Part shown: positions 23,026 through 34,303 of the stretch, one piece after another
Layout of the letters: every line of letters starts with the position of its first letter
Numbering within the stretch: position 1 is the stretch's first letter
Assembly (NCBI GenBank): GCA_027919835.1
Contig: JANVFP010000017.1
Span: 310,001 to 374,000 of the forward strand
DNA: 64,000 nucleotides
Reading direction: 5' to 3'
Source: Lentinula raphanica
Taxonomy: Eukaryota > Basidiomycota > Agaricomycetes > Agaricales > Omphalotaceae
The notes under the pieces: generated by a model
Told to the model about the DNA's origin: nothing
Seen by the model: the letters and a program-made list of their open reading frames with translations, nothing else
Databases searched by the model: none
Made by a program: the position numbers and the translations under genes

Positions 23026-26000
23026 ATTTTCAAGGATTTAAGATATTTGAGAAATTTTTTGATTTTCTCAAAGTACCTTAGCATAAAGCTTCCTGCTCCA
23101 CACTCAATCAAATATTGAATTACATCTTTGTGGCCATTGACTGCTGCAGCTCTAATGGCTGTTCCGTATTGTCCTCCTCTAGCATTTACATTGGCACCAC
23201 ATTTGATTAAATATTCAATTATATCTTTGGGGCCATTGTATGCTGCGGCTCCAATAGCTGATCCAAAATTTTTCCCTTGAGCATTCACATTGGCACCATG
23301 CTCTATCAAATATTTGATAATATCAATATGACCACTGAATGCTGCTGCTTCCAAAGCTGTTCCCAACTGTCCTGGTTGAGCATTCACATTTGCACCACAT
23401 GTAATCAAATATTCAACAACATTCTTTTCACCACCATATGCAGCAGCTGCCAATGCTGTACCATAATGTGAGGATGGGGCATTCACATCTGCACCACACT
23501 CAAGCAAATATTCAATAACATCCTTGTGACCATTGAATGCTGCAGCTGCCAATGCTATTCCCAATATTCCTGCTTCAGCCTGAATACCACACTCAATTAA
23601 ATATTCAATAACATCTTTATGACCATTGAATGCTGCAACAATTATTCCTAATTTTGAATTTACAGTAGCACCACACTCAATCAGATATACAATAATGTCT
23701 TTGTGACCATTTAATGCTGCAGCATCAATGGCAGAATATCCTGATTTAGGATTGACATCTGCACCACACTTGATCAAATATTCAACAATATCTTTTTGGC
23801 CATTGACTGCTGCAGCAGATATGGGTGTTCCAAAGTTTCCCCCTTGAGCATTGACATCTGCACCAAGCTTAATCAAATATTCAATGACATCTTTGTAGCC
23901 ACTGTATGCTGCAGCTTCAATGGCTGCTCCAAAATATCCCCCTGGAGCATTGACATCTGCACCACACTCAATCAAATATTCAACACAGTCTTTGTGACCA
24001 TTGAATGCTGCAGCTCCCATGGCTACTTCTAAACATCCTGTTTGGGTCTTTACATTGGCACCACATGCAATCAAGTATTTAATAATATCTTTGCGACCAT
24101 GAATTGCTGCAGCTGCAATAGCTGTTCCATAATCTCCTGCTTGGGCATTGATGTCTGCACCACACTCAATTAAATATTTTATGATATCTTTGCAACCACT
24201 GTATGCTGCTGCTCCAATGGCTGTTCCCAAAGATCCCCCTTTGGCATTTACATCTGCACCACACTCAACCAAATATTTAATAACATCTTTGTGACCACTG
24301 AATGCTGCAGCTTCAATGGCTGTTCCCAAATATCCTGCTTGAGCATTGACATCTGCACCATACCGAATTAAATATTTGATGACATCATTGTGACCATTAC
24401 ATGCTGCAGCTGCAATAGCAGTTCCCAAATCTCCTGCCTGTGCATTGACATCTGCACTACACCCAATTAAATATTCAATAATATCTTTATGGCCATTGTA
24501 TGCAGCAGCTTCAATTGCTGTTCCATAGCATCCTCCTTTTGCATTGATATTTGCCCCATGAGCTATCAGAAGCTTTATCATCTTACAGTTACCTTGAACT
24601 GCTGCTCCTTGTATTGCTGGTCCGACATTTCCTCCTCGAGCATTTATGTCTATAAAATTAATTAGCTTCTCTTTTTTTTAATATATTATGTTGCCTACCA
24701 ATATTGTATATATTGTTTGTAGCAGTTGACCAATCTATTCCAAGATTGTTCAATAATCTTCCCATAGTTGTTTCTAGACCACAAAATGCTGCAACTTGTA
24801 GTGGATTGCAGTTTCTAAACATTATAACTCTGACCAAGTTCTTATAAAAGATATGTCTGTAATTCTGTTTCCAGTTTTGGAACACCATAGAATCATTGAT
24901 CATAAAATCCCAGGTAAGTTTCAATGTATGCTCACATGGAATTTGAACCTGTTCATTATATTGGCTATGTTGTGTCCAGTATTGGGTAGCATACTGTCCA
25001 AATGTTGTAATACTGAAAGTGCCAAATCCAGGATCAAACCAGATTGTCTCGAAATCATGCTGCTGTAAAAGATAGACTAGACACATCTGAGCTATTATAT
25101 TGTGTGCTAAGTGAGCATTGATCTCAAGTAATGTTTTTGAGTAGATATCATCCTGACTTTCAAGTAAGAATTCCTTTACAGATGCATGTGCAAGCTGAAC
25201 AATTTGCTGATCATCAATAATGACCAATGTACTATCAACAATCTCTTCTAGCTCAGCTAATATCTCAGTATCTGATGTAATTGTTGATAAGCCAGGATCA
25301 ATTGAAAGAATGATTGCAATTTGGCTCAAATATATAGGTTGAAATGAATATAATAGCCACAAGAGAAGATAGTGTGCATCCTGAGAATGAGAGCTTTTTT
25401 GGCATTTCTTGATAGCTTCAATATATATTTCATTCAAATCTGAGGGTAATTTTGCCAATGCCTGGTATATACCCTTGGCATTAATACATCTCTTGAGTGA
25501 CTGGACATGACAGTCAATGTAACGGAATCTGAAGTTGCAACATTGAATTTCAAGAGGATTATAAAGTAGGAGCAAACTTACCCTCCATCTGCTTTTGTCA
25601 TTAGTGTTTCCTTGACCTCAGCTTCCAGGTTCGTATTTCTGAATGTCATTTGCATGTCCAGAAAAGTAGCAATATCTCTATGAACCATATTATTATTATT
25701 CAAAGAGACCTTGAAATATTTCAAATTCCCAGTTTGGTGATTGCGGCTTGAAATTATAAACTTGACAAGGGAAAAGTGGGTAATACCAGCAATGAATTGG
25801 ATCACTGAAGATGCATCTTTACATTCATCTAGAGCATCAATCATGATACAAATTGGGTGCCTCTTCTGATCTAGATTTCCTATGATATCTGTCAGAGTTT
25901 CCACCAGCTGAATATCTGTAGGTTTAGATTGAAAAAGCCCATATTTTGAAGTTTTATACAGTTTTTGCAATGCAGGATGAATCATTTGATCTTGGACACC

Positions 26001-26596
26001 CAATTGCATGAGAAGTGATGACAGCAGTCCTTGAAAGCTTGACTTGGTCCCAATATTATCACGTATATCAAAATAGTGATATATCACCAGACATGAGCAA
26101 TCTGTTTGTTTGAGATTGTTAATAATGCTTGTGCTAAAGTTGGTGATCAATATCTATAAATAGGCATTCACTCTAGGGCATTACTGAGCTTACATGAGGA
26201 TTGTTTTGCCTGATCCAGCTGTAAAGAAAATATCAATATCCTGGACATTATTTATAGACTATAGTATTCACTGCACATTACCTTTGCCTTGAATCCACAG
26301 TCTACTTCCTTCCTCCTTCCACTTCAGATATGTTGGATCTTCAAAAATCCATTGGTTTGTACCAGCTGCTTGTTTATTGAGAGCTGCAGTGAAGTTGGTA
26401 GAACAGTTTGGAGCAGCAAGCCAATCTTGGAGTTTCTTTTCTATTTCTTCAGTTGAAGAAGAATCTTTTTACTATAATTTTAAAACCCAGTAACAATGAT
26501 TGTTGTATTACACTTACAATAGTGGCTTATTACATCTCTTCCAGCAGTATTGAATATTGAATCTGTGATCATGAAATCATGTGTATGATTGAACAT
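23022..26596 (-). CDS. NACHT-winged-helix-ankyrin NLR-like receptor 1
   Basis: Multi-exon. It starts at 26596 with MFNHTHDFMITDSIFNTAGR, the start style of Agaricomycete NACHT proteins (exon 1 26596-26518, exon 2 26464-26282). Walker A GKAGSGKT is formed across the splice at about 26218. NACHT at 26150-25578 has Walker B ICIMIDALDE. Next come FRYIDCHVQSLKRC and a GPI-inositol-deacylase-type winged helix (LPSDLNEIYIEAI, LLWLLYSFQPIYLSQIAIIL, VQLAHASVKEFL). About 16 ankyrin repeats of 33 residues follow (24.65-23.08 kb). Fungal NLR-like proteins of this layout are thought to act as STAND signalling switches in recognition of non-self or mutualists; the ligand is unknown. The last 20 or so residues are not ankyrin, and the stop lies in the flanking Copia LTR, so the 3' end may be truncated. 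Confidence 0.82.
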
Positions 26597-26932
26597 GCCA
26601 CTGTAATCACAAGTTGAAACTTGAAACAGTATCTGCATAAACAACAAAATTTATTACCTTGCAGTGTTCTGATTGCTATAGCTGTGAGATAGTATCGGAT
26701 ACTCATAGTATATTATAATATAGACACTTGCCTTAAGTTTCCTGTTTTGTTGTTCATTTGAAAGAGTATAGTGCACTTTTGATGGGAAGAACTTGAATAC
26801 GCATGAAGCAGGAGGCTTTATATATGCTGGAGATGCAATTGAATGAGTGCAGTGTCGTCATTTGATATTTTGTTGGTCAAAGATAGCCCAAGACACTATT
26901 AATTGATGATTCAATTCAATCCATGTCAGCTA
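26597..26932. promoter_or_regulatory. Upstream region of NACHT-ankyrin gene 1
   Basis: Similar to the sequence upstream of the second receptor (50937-51260): both contain an ACCTTGCAG block and a conserved TTTCCTGTTT segment, so the duplication included the promoter. No specific sites can be named. Confidence 0.4.
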
Positions 26933-27238
26933 CTGTACCATTTTGACCACATGTTCAGTCACAGGTCACACAGGCCCAAAATGAACAGTTCACAAGGGGG
27001 TGTCACCAGTCACCTAGGCCTGTGAACACTGTGACGACCAAAATTAAACAAAATTTTCTCAGTTGGAAAGGTGTCTGAAAGGCTATTTTCTTTGCCAATA
27101 CAATTAAATAATGCAAGTGATGTTATTTTTTGCTAGAGGTACTGAATATGAGCTATGTAACCCCCAGTGAACAACCAAAATACTGAACAGGGGGTGTCGC
27201 CTGTCACATGCCGTGAACAAGTGGTCAAAATGGTACAG
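26933..27238. mobile_element. TA-flanked MITE, CTGTACCATTTTGACCAC ends (306 bp)
   Basis: Inverted ends CTGTACCATTTTGACCACAT / CTGTACCATTTTGACCACTT, flanked by TA on each side, as for Tc1/mariner-derived MITEs. Inner inverted blocks contain GGGGGTGTC and GTCACAGG. Non-coding. Confidence 0.75.
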
Positions 27239-27335
27239 TACTATCAAGCACTGGTGGAATGATTGATGGAAATCAATAAGAAATCGAGCCTATTACCTTT
27301 AAACATCCGATGGCTTGTTCAACTAGTAATTAAAT

Positions 27336-27815
27336 ATGTTTAAACAAGTGAATGATTAAATATGACATGCTCTATAAGAGGAGCTCATCTGTTGTATGTT
27401 TAAACACATCCAGACTGAGAGTAGTGATTAATCACATATTTAAACATGACTTTCGAGCACTATGTTTAAACACAATGTATTCAAGATTAAACATTCAATA
27501 TAATTAAACGAGTGTATTTAAACAAGGAGTGGTATGGGTATGTGTTTAAACAGCAATGTGTTTAAACAAGCGATGTGTTTAAATGAGTCCAGTGAAGAAA
27601 GACAAAACAAGATTGGTATGGGTATGTGTTTAAACAAGCGATGTATTTAAACGAGTCCAGCGAAGAAAGACGAAACAAGAGTGATGGAAGGGTATGTGTT
27701 TAAACAAGCGATGTGTTTAAACAAGCGATGTGTTTAAATGAGCGATGTATTTAAATGAGCGATGTGTTTAAATGAGCGATGTGTTTAAACGAGCGATGTG
27801 TTTAAACGAGCGATA
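27336..27815. repeat. Array of GTTTAAAC palindromes
   Basis: More than fifteen copies of TGTTTAAAC or one-base variants, many spaced 15-17 bp as GAGCGATGTGTTTAAAC. Longer units (GTATGGGTATGTGTTTAAAC) recur about 100 bp apart. Non-coding. Confidence 0.85.
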
Positions 27816-27942
27816 GCGATGTCCAATGAAGAAAGGATGGTATGGGTATGTCTTTAAAACCAACTGATAGAATAGAAAAAAAGGAGCGCGGGTGGATGAG
27901 CAGGACATGTTCAAAGCAAGAGAAGAGAGAGAAGAGAGAGAT

Positions 27943-28472
27943 TTACTTCGCATGTTGATGAAGCATTTCAACAAACTGACCGTTCTCATCAACCACAATT
28001 TCATTCCCTTCGGAATCCTCAGCAATGTAAACATATCCTTTGGGTTGCCGTTTTGCTCTCTTTGCAGGGCGCTGACCCGGGTCAGAAACGGGGTTCCCGC
28101 GTTTCCCTCCCTTCGCACGAGAGCTTCTGCGTAAGTCTGTCGCTACCGCGGTGACATTTACAGGATTCGAAGATCCTGCATTGACTCCTCCTGAACCCAC
28201 AGTTTTCTTTCGACCACCCCTGCGACTTTGACGTGTAGGCTGTGATTCCGATGAGCTGTTCACTGCAACTGGTACAGCAACCGGAGACGAGGATGAGTCT
28301 GGAATGACCGTAGGTGCTGGGTTTGGAATCCCAGTATCTGGCAAAGTACTAGCACCCGAAGATGGCGAATTTGGCGAGTTGGGGGAATGTGGGTCTACGG
28401 GTGCATCTGGAGGTGGAGTATTCTGTAGAGTAATCGGGGTGACATCTGAAGATGGCGAAAATTGTTGCCCGG
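27943..28472 (-). pseudogene. C-terminal fragment of a basic nuclear-type protein
   Basis: Open on the minus strand from the border of the CACTTC element at 28473 to a stop at 27943, about 175 codons with no in-frame ATG near the upstream edge. It has Pro/Ser-rich repeats, then TRQSRRGGRKK, DLRRSSRAKGGKR and KRAKRQPKGYVYIAEDSEG. The Arg/Lys clusters suggest nuclear localisation or DNA contact. The 5' part is missing at the element border. It may be the displaced 3' part of the gene at 30108-32497 (same strand, across the element), but that gene already ends in two stops, so this is only a possibility. Confidence 0.45.
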
Positions 28473-30040
28473 CACTTCAAGCACCCTTAAATCCTGCCGA
28501 CTTAGGGGGGATTACCGTCCAAATACCCTCCCCTAATAGGGGGGCAATACCGGGCAATTACCCAATGGGTATTACCCAAACTGGGTAATACCCTTCCTCT
28601 AGTGTCAGGGGTCCTTGTCAGGTATTACCCCTGTGGGTAATACCATCCTCCCTATATACATTGTTATTAAATGAACACATAGCTTCCCATCAATATTACT
28701 GCTATTATACTATTATGACTCAGTCTCCTGACAACACTAACTTACTTACTGAGACTATATACTCAGATTGTCTGTACAGTACACTCTTATAGATTTATAA
28801 TACATACTGGTAGGACATCAACATATCCTTTCCTCAGGGACCCATACTAGTACTTCCTATACACATTATTATCAAATGAACAGTAAGCTTCCCATCAATA
28901 TTTGGCTATTATACTATTTCTCCTGACAACGATAACTTACTTACTGGAACCCATACTAGTACTTTCTATACACATTGTTATCAAATGAACACTAAGCTTC
29001 CCATCAATATTACAGCTATTATACTATTACAACTCAGTCTCCTGACAATAATAATATACTTACTGATACTAAATATAAATACTTAGACTGTCCTGTGCAG
29101 TACACTCTTATAGATTTATAATACATACTGGTAGGATATCACACATCACATCACATGTATTAATAATTACCAAACACATCCTTTCCTCGGGAACATATGA
29201 GCTGGTACTAATACTAATCAGTGTTCTGATATCAATGGCAGATTCATACTGTTACAATGAGTAGTATGTTCATTCTCACAGATGCTAATACATTGAGTTA
29301 GTTAGATCTATAACACATCTATATGGGATATCATATATGATTTATTATGTGGTCAAATAAGCTGGGTCTTGCAAGGTCTTGGAATAAGTCTTGCTAGTAT
29401 TCACTTATATAACCAGTATTGGTAGTACCAATGACCTACGCCACCAGGTATTACCCATAATATATACCTGCACTGGGCATTACCCTTACTAGGTAATACC
29501 CTTACTACACTGGGTATTACCCTCACTGGGTATTACCTTCACTGGGTATTACCTGCACTGGGCATTACCCTTACTAGGTAATACCCTTACTACACTGGGT
29601 ATTACCTTCACTGGGTATTACCTGCACTGGGTATTACCCTCAGTGGTCTTACTGGGTATTACCCTCAGTGGTCTTACTGGGTATTACCCTTACTAGGTAT
29701 TACCTGCACTGGGTATTGCCTAGTCAGGGTATTACCTAGTCAGGGTATTACCTTCAGTGGGTATTGCCTAGTCAGGGTATTACCTGCACTGGGTATTACC
29801 CTCACTGGTCTTACTGGGTATTACCTTCAGTGGGTATTACCCTTACTAGGTATTACCCTTACTAGGTATTACCCTTACTAGGTATTACCTGCACTGGGTA
29901 TTACCTTTACTAGGTATTACCTGCACTGGGTATTACCCTTACTAGGTATTACTGGGTATTACCCTTACTAGGTATTACCTACACTGGGTATTACCCTCAC
30001 TGATCTTACTGGGTATTACCCTTACTGGGATAGTTACTCA
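28473..30040. mobile_element. CACTTCAAGCACCC element with GGGTATTACC array (family C)
   Basis: Begins CACTTCAAGCACCC, the same terminus type as the elements at 32498 and 59891. It then carries GGGTAATACC/GGTATTACC motifs at 28505-28650, direct repeats at 28655-29160 (TTATCAAATGAACA...AAGCTTCCCATCAATATT three times) and a dense array of more than thirty GGGTATTACC units at 29440-30020, often as CACTGGGTATTACC or CTTACTAGGTATTACC. No right terminus is visible. No coding capacity. Confidence 0.7.
29440..30020. repeat. GGGTATTACC/GGTAATACCC array
   Basis: Degenerate tandem array, unit about 14-20 bp, built on the near-palindrome GGTAATACC/GGTATTACC. Confidence 0.9.
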
Positions 30041-30107
30041 CTTTGAACATTAACCTGGGCTTTACACTAAAACAAGATGATCACCTAGTCTTTGTACAGA
30101 ATACTTA

Positions 30108-32497
30108 TTATGTTGGCCTGGTTTTTCGGTTGATGGGAGGGGGACGTTTCTTTACCTTTACCCAAGAAGCAGATGGACCAGGCGAAGGCGATCGAGAAAC
30201 GTCCTTGGTGACAGGGGGACGCTTCTTTGCCCGAGGAGCAGATGGGCCAGGTGATGAAGATGCCCAAAGATCCGATGGTGTTGTTGATTTATGGTGGCTA
30301 TTGTCTTCCTCTTCCTCATCTGTATCTGACAGCCCACCTTTCCTCGCATGAAGATAGCTCTTTGAGTGAGCCACAGCAGCAACAATGCTACCATTCTCAT
30401 CCAATACAGTCCCAAGCTTTGCTTGATCCTTGAGAGAAAGTTTCCGTTCATCTAAGTATGCATTAGAAATAAGTTTCATGACCTTGAGCAATAACTTACC
30501 TTCACTCCATCGAACAACCTCAAAATATGTTCCCTCATCATGGTCTGCAACCTCTTGTCCCTGTGCCTTTGCCATTTCTTGCTCAATATGTTCCCTTCGG
30601 GGATCACAGATCCTTTTAAGGTCCTTGTTCTTGACCTGGTTTATATTCTCGTATCCCTCCATGAACCCATTTCTTGTCGAGATACCACATCCGAAGAACG
30701 GTAGTCCAACAGGCCAATTGATGATGCGGATTTTTGCTTTCCAAGCATATTCGACGAAGTTAGTCATCTGAATTTTGAAACGATCCGCGGCTTCTTTTCC
30801 CAAAATGCGATCTAGGTGTTCCCATAAGTCCAAAGCATGATTGGAATTAGAGACCACTTACTGATGTCGTATGCAATTATAATTGGCATGATATGTCTAT
30901 TGCGTGCCCGAATATCTGAGGTCACTATACAGTGCCCATACAAAGCAGCTAGGGCAGCATCAACCTGGCGTGAGACCATGTTTGCGACACTATGATGTAT
31001 GGTTAGTAAAACCAAAATCTCAAAATCCAACCCACTTACGCGAGCTGAGCTGCGATATCTTTCGCCTGCGTCAACATTTGAGTTCCGTTCCTTGCTTTGA
31101 CTTCCTGTAAGGGTTGAGTTGATACCCAGATTGACGGTTGAGCGTCGGGGTGAATGATATATCCTCCAATATGAAATCCAGTCTCTTGGTATACTCGGTT
31201 TGCCTTAGGTGACAGTTAGTACACAAAACCTTGCACTCCATAAACAAAAGCATACCATGTTGATGATTGGCCGAATGACCTTCCACACCATGCCCTCAGA
31301 CTTTCCTTTCGCAACAGACTGTTGGACAAAACTATCATAGTGAGCCCAATACCAGTCAATTTGCTGTTGCAGTGCTCGCTCCCGGGCATCGGGGTCGTTA
31401 AACTCTTCGTCGGACAATCTTTCGTGCAAGAAGTCGTCCATTGCTTTACTGACGATTTTCGAGTATTCACCGATTGGCACTGAGGGTTTAAATTTGTGAA
31501 CGAGCAGCCAGATTGAGTGAGAAGCAGATACATACTTTCCTTGGGACGCTTCTGGTCTCCATGGTACTTGTACCATTTCTGCCATATGTTCCACGTTGTC
31601 ATTTCGCGCGTAGGCCCTGCCTCGGCATTGACATACTTGAAGCAGGTTTCAACCGGCTTGCCAAACTCCCTTGCGATCTTTTCGATTTCTGCGTTCTTTT
31701 CAGCGATTATGGCATCTAATCGATCTTTCGCTGCTTGAGGAAGAGCACCCCTGCCCCCTTCGACCGGTGGACTGTTTGGTCGGGAGCATGGTTCAGTTTG
31801 GGGCATTTCCGGAGGAACTCGACGTTTGCCTGTGGATTTTTTGGACTTGCTCAGTTTGGCAGGCGGCTGTCTGGACTGAGCCAATGCTTGACCACGACGT
31901 TTAGCCCGTTTAGTAAGAAGGGTGGAGGGTTTTGGTTTGCGTGAACCGCGAGAACGACGTTGAGGACTTTTGGGGTCTTCTTCATCCTCGTAATCCTCTT
32001 CCTCCTCTTCTTCTTCCTCCTCCTCCTCCTCCTCACTGGCGTACTTGTCTGAGTCATCCTCATCATCCTCCCCTTCCGCCTTTGACTTGGACAAGTTCCG
32101 ACCGTCGTCGTATTCTTCATCCCTCAGTCCGGAAAAGGTCGAGGCCCGCGATCTGCTCAAACGGTTGGACCTGCGGGGTTTGGGGAGTGATCGCTGCTGT
32201 TTGGGCTCGTCCTTGTCCTTGTCCTTGTCCTTGTCCTTGTCCTTGTCCTTGTCCTTGTCCTTGTCCTCGTCCTCGTTCTCTTCTTCGTTTTCATCAACAA
32301 CTTCTTTTGCTTTACCCTTGGAATTTTTCCTTGCCTTCTCGAGAACATCCTCGTCGGGTTCCGAAGGTGGTGATTGAGCAGAGCTGGCATAACTAACAAG
32401 TTGAACAGGGGAAGATGGGTGTTCCGGAGAAGGTGGGCGTTTCAGAGAAGGTTCGCGTTCCGGAGAAGATTGTGGTTCAAAGGAAGGCTGATGTTGA
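30108..32497 (-). pseudogene. Agaricomycete-type uncharacterised protein gene, 5' truncated
   Basis: At least five exons. Exon 1 is open from the element border at 32497 to about 31536: Ser/Pro-rich, then a (Lys-Asp)n tract, poly-Glu, a basic region (SRGSRKPK, LTKRAKRRGQ) and ETCFKYVNAEAG with NIWQKWYKYH. The following exons read PIGEYSKIVSKAMDDFL, ALQQQIDWYWAHYDSFV, VYQETGFHIGGYIIHPD, then VSRQVDAALAALYGHCIV. The last region (30857-30108) contains LGKEAADRFKIQMTNFVEY, IRIINWPVGLPF and a Ser/Pro/Lys tail. I recognise the layout from uncharacterised Agaricomycete proteins; the function is unknown. The N-terminus is cut by the CACTTC element at 32498, so it is probably inactive. Confidence 0.6.
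32206..32271. repeat. Hexamer repeat encoding (Lys-Asp)n
   Basis: About ten to eleven tandem copies of TTGTCC (plus strand), in frame as Lys-Asp on the minus strand. A GAG-rich poly-Glu tract follows at about 31985-32035. Confidence 0.9.
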
Positions 32498-33617
32498 CAC
32501 TTCAGGCACCCACCAAACAGGCCTTCTTAGGCCAAAAAAATGATGACATGGAATAGGCCTAAGAGGCCCATAATAGGGGTAGGCTACCCTAGGGTCCTTA
32601 AGGTAGGTAGCTACCACAGGCTGGGTAGCTACCCTACTTAGGGTGCCAGGGGTCCTTTTGAGGTAGCTACCCTATGTTTTTGAAAAATTGTTAGGTTTAG
32701 TTTACTAATACTCTGGTAACATTAATCATCTCATATCTCATAAAACAGGCTAGAGCCTTTGATGTACTTGATCACAATTACTAAACTTTAACAAAGTAAA
32801 TTCAGGTAGCTACCCTCTGTAAAAGGTGAATCAGGGTAGCTACCCATTCTGAGAAGTCAATCAGGGTAGCTACCCACTCTGGAAAGTTGATCAGGGTAGC
32901 TACCCATTCTAAAAGTTAATTTGGGTAGCTACCCACTCTAAAAAATCAATTAGGGTAGCTACCCCACACTCCTGAGTGGCTACCTACTTACAAGGTAAAT
33001 CATGGTACCTACTTAACACACTCATTATAATATCTGAAAATTTAACACAGCAGTACTGTATATTATCCTCAACACAATTGATACACCTAACAATTTACAA
33101 AATTGGGACAGTGATACTATGTGTTATACTTGATGAACTTAACACTTTTAACAGTGGAGAACTTAGATCTGCATGACTGCATGTCATATTTGATGTTTAG
33201 GTGGGTAGCTACCCATGGAGGAGTTTGAATTGGGTAGCTACCCATGGGAGAATTTAAGTTGGGTAGCTACCCAAGATATTTTACATGAGGGGTAGCTACC
33301 CACCATAATGCTTTAGTTGGATCAACTTGGATGATGGATCACTCAATTTCATTCTTAGTATATTAATTTCCTTATACACATTAGACTGAGCAACTAAAAA
33401 CTTACATATAATATACTTTAACATACTCAATACTTGCACTTCATTATTCAATATAATACTCACATGTACACTGAACAATCAAATAATCAGAGCAGTATTA
33501 TCACTAATTACACTTGTTACACTCAAATATCTCATCAATAAATATAACACACCTTCAATACAACATTGTTATACAATGATAGGCATATAGCAACGATTTT
33601 TGGGCGCTTATGGGCGC

Positions 33618-33821
33618 TTATTTTGGGTTTTCAACTCGAAATTCTTGAATAGCACATCCTATAATTTTTGTATAGGTCTTATATTGTGTCAGAATGTTGT
33701 TCATATCATACTTCTTAGGATTTAAATCCGAGAACACAGAAATCAATTTTCTAGGGCAGGATATATAGTGATCTTTTGTAATGTAACAGCAATTTGGATA
33801 AATTACACTGCATATATCCAT
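33618..33821 (-). CDS. 67-codon core frame, A1 left arm
   Basis: Intact ATG-to-TAA frame reading outward from the loop: MDICSVIYPNCCYITKDHY..., then NNILTQYKTYTKIIGCAIQE and FRVENPK. The stop overlaps TAAGCGCCCATAAGCGCCC, the most conserved block between element families. It resembles no family I know. Coding potential is suggested only by gap-free alignment with diverged copies. Confidence 0.4.
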   Translation of the reverse strand: MDICSVIYPNCCYITKDHYISCPRKLISVFSDLNPKKYDMNNILTQYKTYTKIIGCAIQEFRVENPK

Positions 33822-34099
33822 GTTTTGCTGGGAGACTGATGTTATCTCATGTGAAATTCACTGCAACAGTCTACTGACAGTGTCTGTACATGCTTTCAAT
33901 GGTCATTATGATGATTGGACTCTGCATCCTACATTTACATATTTCATGTACACTTGAAATATGGATAGGTGCATGTAACTGCAGATGTCATAATCAATGA
34001 CCCCCATGGTAAATCTCTTAGCTGTATCACATGGAGGTATCCTAGAATGGGTCATAGAGTGTTGCTTTTTATGCCCCAGTAGCAATTTGGCTGCATGAC

Positions 34100-34303
34100 A
34101 TGGATATATGCAGTATGATTTACACAAATTGCTGTTACATCACAAAAGATCACTATATATCCTGCCCTAGAAAATTGATTTCTGTGTTCTCGGATTTAAA
34201 TCCTAAGGAGTATGATATGAACAACATCCTGACACAATATAAGACCTATACAAAAATTATAGGATGTGCTATTCAAGAATTTCGAGTTGAAAACCCAAAA
34301 TAA
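34100..34303 (+). CDS. 67-codon core frame, A1 right arm
   Basis: Mirror copy, divergent from 33618-33821 across the loop; MDICSMIYTNCCYITKDHY and the same C-terminus FRVENPK. Differences from the left arm are few. Confidence 0.4.
   Translation: MDICSMIYTNCCYITKDHYISCPRKLISVFSDLNPKEYDMNNILTQYKTYTKIIGCAIQEFRVENPK

Noticed and set aside
23277..24032. Cys-rich plus-strand frames in the ankyrin region (also 47708-48959)
   Set aside because: Antisense shadows of the 99-bp ankyrin repeats on the minus strand.
26933..27238. Solo LTR
   Set aside because: The ends are inverted CTGTACC repeats with TA flanks rather than TG...CA with a 4-6-bp duplication.
27336..30020. CRISPR-like regular repeats
   Set aside because: Units are short palindromes with no unique spacers of constant length, and the genome is eukaryotic.
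31932..32396. Pro-Cys repeat frame on the plus strand
   Set aside because: Shadow of the Lys-Asp hexamer repeat and poly-Glu on the minus strand.
33296..33478. 60-codon frame found in all family A arms
   Set aside because: Identical between arms but absent from family B and has no frame-conservation evidence; probably incidental.
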